Assembly: GCA_902806595.1 (NCBI GenBank)
Contig: CADCXC010000035.1
Coordinates: 248,001-312,000 of the forward strand
DNA: 64,000 nt
Reading direction: 5' to 3'
Origin: Pyrenopolyporus hunteri
Lineage: Eukaryota > Ascomycota > Sordariomycetes > Xylariales > Hypoxylaceae
A program made the translations under genes and the position numbers. Below, one piece after another: positions 57,786 to 64,000 of this stretch (within the stretch, counting starts at the first letter, position 1; each line of letters begins with the position of its first letter). The notes below the pieces were generated by a model that saw only the letters and a list, made by a program, of their open reading frames with translations, was not told the DNA's origin and did not search any database.

Positions 57786-58072
57786 CCCTGGCAGGAGGAC
57801 GTCAAAATAACTGGCGCACCCCGTAACAATAAATACTAAAGGACTTAAAATAATAAAATTCATATCCGCCCAAAAAATAGATGAAATATTAAAAACTAAC
57901 TATTATAACATATCTATAATTTATATAATAGTTTACAAAATTCTTGAAATTTAAAATAAGATAGTAATATGAATTTTCGAGATTAAAGATAAAATATTAA
58001 AGTACGGTTTGATATTGATGGAATTGAAGCGTTTTGGTAGTGCGCCACTTTTTTTGACGTCCTTCTGCCTGG
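57786..58072. mobile_element. 287-bp MITE flanked by TA
   Basis: The ends are inverted copies of about 35 bp (core GGCAG-AGGACGTCAAAA, then TGGCGCAC) with a few mismatches, each abutting TA (57784-57785 and 58073-58074) as in Tc1/mariner-type insertion. The interior is AT-rich and non-coding, with a smaller inverted pair around AAAATTCATAT. It sits 193 bp before the SPOUT gene start, in its promoter. Confidence 0.78.
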
Positions 58073-58264
58073 TACCTAAGGCTGGTACCTCCAAGGGCCC
58101 TATAAAGCGGTAGACAGGGCGGTGGATTTCTGCCGGCAGAACTTTTCGAGGATCAACTCAAAGCTGGAAATTTTATTCCGTTTACAAGCCAGTGATTAAA
58201 CCCACCGCGATATTTCCCCGTTACATTTCATTTTATTTTATCATATCTCAGCTCCTCTTACACA

Positions 58265-59423
58265 ATGTCAGGCTATGAGCAAGATAGACAAAAGGTAAAC
58301 ACTTTTTAAGCCAAATTGACCGCATACGAGATCTAACGACTCCACAGAAACGCCGGCTCACCAAAGATGGAGACTACGTCGACACATCCAAGCCGAGCGC
58401 TTTCTTTAAGCCGATGCAGGGCCGTGAATGGACAATCTCGGTCGCCGTTCCGGGGAGCGTTCTATCGACGTGAGTTTTCCCCTACCACCTTACTCTAGGC
58501 AGGCACCTACGACACTTCACTAACACCCCAACCCCAGCTGCCGGCGCGACGACCAGCGCACAAGCATAGTCTCACACATAGCGCGGGCGCTGGCGGTCTT
58601 CGCGATAGACGAAGTCGTGATATTCGACGACTCGCCGCCGTCGACGCGGGCGACGAACGTGGACCCGGCGAGCTACACGGGCGACGTAGACCCGTGCGGG
58701 TACCTGGACCACCTGTTGCAGTACCTGGAGATGCCGCCGTTCATGCGGCGAACGCTGCTGCCACTACACCCGAACCTTAAGGGCGCCGGGCTCATGGCCA
58801 GCCTCGACATCCCCTCGCACCCGCACCCGACGGACTGGCTGCCCTACTGCGAGGGCGTGACGACGGCGGGCGCGCCGAAGACGAACGGGGGCAAGGGGAC
58901 GCTCGTCGATGTTGGTCGCAAGGAGCCCGTCGTTATTGCCGACGAGGTCCCGCCGAAGACCCGGATTACGGTGCGTATCGACGAGAACGATCCGTCGAGG
59001 GCGGAGCCGGTGGATCCCGCCGCGCCGCGCACCGAGGGAGGGTATTATTGGGGGTTCTCGGTGAGGCGTTGCGATTCGCTTGCGAACGTCTTTGAAGAAT
59101 GTACTTACGAAGGCGGGTACGATCTGAGCATTGGCACTTCTGAGCGAGGCATATCCATCCCCGAGGCGTTTCCTGAGCGGAAGAAAAAGGACAATATTGC
59201 GTTCAATCATCTTCTCATTGTCTTCGGCGGCCCCAGAGGTCTCGAGTACGCAGCAGAGAATGACCCGCAGTTGAACGGAATGGGAATCGTTAGGGGAAGG
59301 ACGAAAGAGCTTTTTGATCATTGGATCAATATTCTACCCGGGCAAGGAAGTAGGACTATCAGGACCGACGAGGCACTGTTCATCGGATTGGCAGGGCTCA
59401 GAAGAGTATGGGAGGGAAGGTAA
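58265..59423 (+). CDS. SPOUT-superfamily RNA methyltransferase (C9orf114/SPOUT1-like)
   Basis: This is a predicted nucleolar or nuclear RNA methyltransferase of the SPOUT (DUF171) family, whose human member is SPOUT1. Exons are 58265-58294, 58348-58469 and 58538-59423; introns of 53 and 68 bp give 345 aa. The basic N-tail (KRRLTKDG) is followed by the family strand SVAVPGSVLS, then RTSIVSHIARALAVFAIDEVVIFDD, GYLDHLLQYLEMPPFMRRTLLPLHPNLKGAGLM, a less conserved OB-like insertion (TRITVRIDEND), GYYWGFSVRRCDSLANVFEECTYEGGYDLSIGTSERG and, at the C terminus, the knotted SAM-binding piece HLLIVFGGPRGLE. Near the end is LPGQGSRTIRTDEALFIGLAGL, the conserved PGQGSRTIRTEEA block. It is convergent with the VAO-like gene (158 bp between stops). 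Confidence 0.92.
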
Positions 59424-59581
59424 ACAGTTGGGCAGTCGATGAAATATTCAAGGCAACGAGCTATTCGGAGCAAACATTCGTCAGAAACCGCGGAGGCTAG
59501 GTTTTTACTTTAATGTACTACAGGCAAGCTGCTGATACCCTATCCGACATTGATTTTTTCCAGAATTGATATTATCAGTTC

Positions 59582-61390
59582 TCAGGGACGCGGCCCGATC
59601 GAAGAAAGATCAGTATCATCGGCAGTCAACTCCCATCCCTTTCCCCTAAATCTCTTCGGCCAGATGCCGTTCCGGCCCGGGGCCAAGATTCCATTCGGAT
59701 CCAACACGTCCTTGATAGTCTCGTTAAAGCGCATAAACGCCGAGTTGTTCCAGTTGTAAGTCCCGGCAACCTGGTCCGCGAACAGCAGGTGTGTGCGGTA
59801 CTCGCCGAAACCCTTCTCGGCGCATTCCTTTATCATCTCCCTCATGAGCTTGATAGCAGAAGCCTTCATCTTCGCGTCGGCTCTGTCGTATATAATGTTC
59901 GTGATGTAGTGGATCTCACGACCTGCCACGCAAAGTGTGGGAAACAGATCGAAACCGTGGCGTTGATGCGCTCTGACGATTATCTCGTGGATAGTACGCG
60001 CATCCTTACCACGCGTCGGAGCTATCGGGCTGAAGAACAAATGGGCACTATTCGGCAGCCAGTTTAGCCAGTCAAGTTCACGGAGAACAGGAACTCCGCT
60101 GCAGACCAGTGCCCGGTCATGTAGGTAATGGTCCGATGGTAGGTCAGAAGGCAGGAAGAACCGCGAGCCGGGGATCTTAGAGAAGGATGCTTTAATAATT
60201 TCGAGTTGTGCGGCAATGGACTGGGATGGTCCGTATTGGGTGCCGTAGAAGACCCAAGAGCAGTCACCCAGCGGTAGCTTGGCGGCGGCAACTCGAACCT
60301 CCTCGCGCGTCATCGGGCCATCGCCACTATGGAAATCCGATTTTCGCCGGCCGGTAACGTTAAGTTCTTGAATGACATGGCGCAATTGGGGGATATTCCC
60401 TAGTATGCCCTTTTGCGCCAGGGGCCGAATGAGATCCACGATCTGCTCGAAGTCCTCGTCGCGCGGGAACGTGAAGCAGTAAGATTGGTGCTCTATCTCC
60501 GGCATCAACTGGATCCCCATCTTCGTCACAATGCCGAAGTTGCTCTGGGAGAAGATCCCGTCGATAGATGGGCCGAAGGCGTGTTGGAACGATTGCCAAG
60601 TGGGATTGTCTGACCCGTCTGGACCGGGCAAAGCGCCCATGCCTGTGCGCAGTAACTCGCCGTTTGGAAGCACTATTTCCATACCGCAGTGGTTGGCGAA
60701 GTGGTCGCCGTATGGCGTATATCCAACACCGCGATCAATGGCGTTGCCTAGCACGCTGCCTCCACCTAGATCAGGAGTATCAATCCATAACGGGAGCTTT
60801 CGATTCTGTATTTCCTCGTAGAGGCGGAAATACGTCACGCCAGGTTCAACGAGACAGCTAGCATTTTCAGCGTCAATATTTAGAATCTGGTGCATCCGTC
60901 TACCAAGGTCGACAACTACGCCCCCCGGGACCCGAGGCGCTGCACCGCCATATCCTAAATTTCTGCCGATAGAAATGGGATAAATTGGGATCCCAAACTT
61001 GTTGGCCCAGCGCACGGTAATCTGGACTTCCTTGGTCGATCCAGGATACACGGCCGCGCTGCTAACTAGCTCTTCCTGGTCCGTAATATGGAACGCATCG
61101 TGAGTGTTTGGATGCTGCATGTACCACCCATCTACGAGCGGCTTGTCGTTCACCTCAACATTCTCGTCCCCTATCGCTCCCTGCAGTTCCATGATGGCGG
61201 CCTCGAAGTTCTCCGGCGATACATCTGGTGGCAGACGTACTGGGGCTTTCCTCGGCCGGCTAACTGGCAGGGTGCGGTTCGACAACAGTCGGTCTCGTGC
61301 AACTTGGGCTTCCTGGCTCAGTCGCTCCGGCACTCCGCTAAACTTCTCCTTCAATGACGGGATGATACCGGGGCCCGTTTGCGTCGCCAT
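59582..61390 (-). CDS. Vanillyl-alcohol-oxidase-type FAD enzyme (4-phenol oxidase)
   Basis: This is a member of the VAO/PCMH flavoprotein family that oxidises para-substituted phenols such as vanillyl alcohol or eugenol. A single exon of 602 aa is present. The FAD-binding half has IPIYPISIGRNLGYGGAAPRV (138-152) and GGVVVDLGRRM, the signature DTPDLGGGSVLGN and RGVGYTPYGDHFANHCGMEIVLPNGELLRTGMGALPG. The substrate/cap half has FSQSNFGIVTKMGIQLMP and LNWLPNSAHLFFSPIAP, where H450 aligns with the His that binds FAD covalently in VAO. No signal peptide, so cytosolic or peroxisomal. The C-terminal part holds GEYRTHLLFADQVAGTYNWNNSAFMRF and DPNGILAPGRNGIWP, as in the family. Length is close to the usual 560-600. 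A FAD monooxygenase lies 1.3 kb away, head to head, hinting at joint use in phenolic breakdown; inference. Confidence 0.94.
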   Translation of the reverse strand: MATQTGPGIIPSLKEKFSGVPERLSQEAQVARDRLLSNRTLPVSRPRKAPVRLPPDVSPENFEAAIMELQGAIGDENVEVNDKPLVDGWYMQHPNTHDAFHITDQEELVSSAAVYPGSTKEVQITVRWANKFGIPIYPISIGRNLGYGGAAPRVPGGVVVDLGRRMHQILNIDAENASCLVEPGVTYFRLYEEIQNRKLPLWIDTPDLGGGSVLGNAIDRGVGYTPYGDHFANHCGMEIVLPNGELLRTGMGALPGPDGSDNPTWQSFQHAFGPSIDGIFSQSNFGIVTKMGIQLMPEIEHQSYCFTFPRDEDFEQIVDLIRPLAQKGILGNIPQLRHVIQELNVTGRRKSDFHSGDGPMTREEVRVAAAKLPLGDCSWVFYGTQYGPSQSIAAQLEIIKASFSKIPGSRFFLPSDLPSDHYLHDRALVCSGVPVLRELDWLNWLPNSAHLFFSPIAPTRGKDARTIHEIIVRAHQRHGFDLFPTLCVAGREIHYITNIIYDRADAKMKASAIKLMREMIKECAEKGFGEYRTHLLFADQVAGTYNWNNSAFMRFNETIKDVLDPNGILAPGRNGIWPKRFRGKGWELTADDTDLSSIGPRP

Positions 61391-62713
61391 TGTTTCCGCG
61401 ATATTATAGTATTTCGAATCGTAAAAGAACTTCCTCTCGCTCGTTCTCCAGCAGCTCGGTCAAGTTTACAAGTGTACCGCCTACGGACCCCATCCTCTTA
61501 TTCAGGGGTCCCTCTCCAAACCCTCAAACTCACTAGTTACTCCGCGTTTGCCATTTCTCCAACTGTAATCGGCACGATGTGAGGAAATAGGCGGGGTTGT
61601 AATTGGGGGGATCTCGGCAGATGCACCTCTACGTTTTGAGAGATCTATCTCACCCCTAGAGACGACACCGAAGAATTATCCATAGGTACGTTAGCCTCAT
61701 TGGTGGCCTTAGGGAGGCAACTAACGTCCTAACACTGCACTCGGAATTTGACGAATTAGGGACATTTGTTCGTCTCCATTGAAGCTTCGCACTTATACCC
61801 CTTTATGGGTTCATTCCCCGAAAAGCGCTACACGGTACCCGACTATTCCTCCGCCGTTCATACATTCCTTCGTCCTACATGGATAATACGCTAGGTACCT
61901 AGGTAGTTTATCATCTTCATGATAAACTTACATATCAGATATCAGTCATACATACGCGAGTTTCATCATCAGCAACAAACCACGTACGGCAATCCTCCTT
62001 GAAACTTGGACTCGATACCACACGAACGGAAAGTTAACACCATCCTAAGGAACGGCTCCGATCGTAGATGGTTGCGAGCATCGAGAGCGAGGCTAGCTGA
62101 TGAGGCTTATGTTTGTAAGCCATCAAGCAGGCTCGGCTACCTATGACGGCATGTAGTAAGTCTCGAGGAGGGGATTCGCCCGCTATATGTCAGAGACAGG
62201 GGTGTTACCGAGATCGATCCTGCTCTCGAACCAAGAGAACCCCGAGTGCCCGGAGAAGCACGCACAAGACGAAACCGCACGTGTGGGTCGACAACTACAT
62301 ACGGTCGCATTCAACATAATCTACTACGGCAAAATAGGCGTAGTTCCATGGATCTGCAGCGCTCGTAGTCATGTCTTGGCGGGACAATCTGCTGATTGTA
62401 TCTTCGGCACGCGTTGGATGGGGGCCATTCAAAGCACACAGGCTGGCCCTAAATATGGAAACCCCCGGATTCTCATGAGCTTGTCCCGCTGAATAGTGCC
62501 CTTCCCCAGTTTCTCCAAACTCGGATCACCCACAGCTTGCACATACCCGCGTAGATATCGCTCGCTATGACCGTCAACGGGACGCAAAAAGATCCCATAA
62601 GGGGTAAGTGCTATAGAACTGTGGTTGAACATGTCTTGCATTTAGTGTTTTCGTCTTCATAAAGAAAGAAATAAAAATAAGAAAAAAAGTTGCTAAATTA
62701 TATTAAATAATAA
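61391..62713. other. Shared upstream region of the VAO and FAD-monooxygenase genes
   Basis: The two flavoenzyme genes diverge from this interval. A TAGGTACCTAGGTA palindrome run lies at about 61892-61905. A 101-codon frame at 62187-62492 has no known motif. An A/T-rich stretch at 62640-62713 (A-run, then TTGCTAAAT and TTAAATAATAAG) looks like the 3' part of an intron leading into the monooxygenase. Confidence 0.5.
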
Positions 62714-64000
62714 GCCATCGTCATCGGCGCCGGTCTTGGCGGATGCGCCTGCGCGCTCGCCCTCAAGCACCACGGCCACGACGTAGTCGTGTACGAGAAG
62801 CTGCGGGGGTTCCGACGCCTAGGCGACTCCCTCGGGCTCGGCGAGAACGCGCTCAAGCTGCTGGAGCGCTGGGGCGGTAAGTCGCTGTACCACCGGCTGA
62901 CCAGCATCGGCAACCAGGCGCCCGACATGCAGATCCGGCGGTGGCACGACGGCAAGATCCTCGCGCAGCAGCCGCTCATGGACATGGCGGGCTACATCGG
63001 CCACCGCGGCGACTACCACGAGGCCTTCATCCAGGCCGTCAAGGACGCCGGCATCGAGATCCGCATGGGCCACGAGGTCGTCTCGTACGACGAGTCCAAG
63101 CCTAGCATCACGTTCGCCGACGGCACGGAGGATACGGCGGATGTGATCATCGGCGCCGACGGGATCAAGTCGCGCGCGAGAGAGCTCGTGCTGGGGTTCG
63201 AGGACGCTCCGAAGAGCAGTGGGTACTCGTGTTATCGGGCGTATTTCCCCGGCAAGCATTTGCGGGAGGACCCATTATGCCGGGAATTCGTAGATCACGA
63301 TTGCGTTAATATCTGGTACGTCGAATTCAACAACACCGACCCTGCGAAAACCCGTTTATTCCAGAAAGAAGAAAGAAAGCTCGTAAATAGATAGACTAAA
63401 GACACGTCCCCCTCACAGGATCGGCGAGGACACGCACCTAGTGCAGAACACGCTGCGCAACGGGGACGAGTTCAACTGGATCGTGACGCGGAAGCTGTCG
63501 CACGAGGCGGACATGGAGATCAAGGAGTCGTGGTTCCAGGAGGGCGACATGGAGGAGGTGCGCAAGTCGCTGCGGGGCCTGGACCCGCGCATCCGCGCCG
63601 CCGTCGACAAGACCGAGGCCTGCCTCGACTGGAAGATCTGCTACCGCGACCCCCTGCCCACCTGGGTGTCCCGGAGCCACAAGATCGCCCTGCTGGGCGA
63701 CAGCTGCCATCCCCATCTACCGACTAGTGCCCAGGGCGCCAGCCAAGCTACCGAGAGCGCCGGCGTGCTTGCCGTGTGCTTGAAGCTGGCTGGGAAGGAT
63801 AATGTTCCGTTGGCGGTGAGGAAATTCAGTCTTTCGTTTTCTTTTGCCACTTACTTCCTTACCTACTCCTTTACTCCCTCTCCCTTGCCCCGTTTTCTTC
63901 TACACCTCCGCCTCCACCCAGATACTAACAACTCCACAGACCCGGTGCTACGAGAAGCTGCGCTTCGCGCGCACGCGCGCGAGCCAGACGAACGGCGAGG
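62714..64000 (+). CDS. FAD-dependent aromatic monooxygenase (salicylate-hydroxylase-like), partial
   Basis: This is a class A flavin monooxygenase. The coding part starts inside the Rossmann motif AIVIGAGLGGCACALAL at 62714 and goes on through the window edge. Exons are about 62714-63315, 63419-63815 and from 63940; introns of 103 and 124 bp join in frame (NIW/IGEDTH and VPLA/TRCYEK). Motifs: VVVYEKLRG, LGDSLGLGENALKLLERWG, GHRGDYHEAFIQAV, ADVIIGADGIKSRAREL (the DG motif), and ALLGDSCHPHLPTSAQGASQATESAGV (the GD/HP FAD-ribityl motif). The 5' end is uncertain: the frame is closed by two TAA codons immediately before the GXGXXG motif, so an upstream exon must exist (acceptor ...AATAAG) or the gene is 5'-truncated. 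The 3' end lies beyond the window. The likely role is aromatic hydroxylation with NAD(P)H. Confidence 0.85.

Overview
The window is nuclear DNA of a filamentous ascomycete (Pezizomycotina, most likely a Sordariomycete). Supporting signs are protein genes with many short introns (about 50-150 bp, GT-AG with CTAAC-like branch sites), clear fungal genes (SHO1, DASH subunit SPC19, RSM22, MET1, a MUP1-like permease), fungal NLR-type receptors, and AT-rich blocks that look like products of repeat-induced point mutation (RIP). Species cannot be fixed from the sequence alone. No CRISPR, bacterial operon or rRNA was seen.

Layout. 1-9600 is an extremely AT-rich RIP-type block with no genes, interrupted by one 800-bp element of normal composition (5296-6095) that is almost entirely inverted repeat. 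11141-14262 holds two housekeeping genes, tail to tail: the osmosensor SHO1 and the kinetochore subunit SPC19. 14263-28800 is gene-poor accessory DNA: a RIP-mutated TA-flanked transposon relic, a small secreted protein with a Kex2-type site, a broken DHA2-type MFS pump, a second MFS gene with one faulty exon junction, a short Zn2Cys6 protein and a telomere-like TTAGGG tract. 28809-32833 is a broken NLR (TIR/SEFIR-like domain, NACHT, ankyrin repeats). 33505-34107 is an inverted-repeat element. 34812-45401 is an ordinary genic stretch: MUP1-like permease, CmcJ/AsaB-type oxygenase, siroheme-pathway MET1, mitochondrial RSM22 and a membrane-anchored thioredoxin. 46867-57502 carries two more immune-receptor-like genes: an ankyrin protein with a STAND-type N terminus and a cysteine-rich module, and an intact NACHT_N-NACHT-ankyrin receptor with an extra beta-rich C-terminal domain. 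57786-64000 has a MITE, a SPOUT RNA methyltransferase, a vanillyl-alcohol-oxidase-type flavoenzyme and the 5' part of a FAD monooxygenase that runs off the window.

How the parts relate. The main theme is a 29-kb neighbourhood with three NLR or NLR-like genes of different architecture, one broken, in a region full of transposon relics, decayed transporters and RIP-type change. This fits a fast-evolving self/non-self recognition locus. The VAO-type oxidase and the FAD monooxygenase may act together on phenolics, but this is inference from adjacency. A short palindrome (TAGGTACCTA and variants) recurs in the spacers and not in the coding regions.

Exon joins were worked out by eye from splice signals and reading frame. 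No alignment or transcript data were available.
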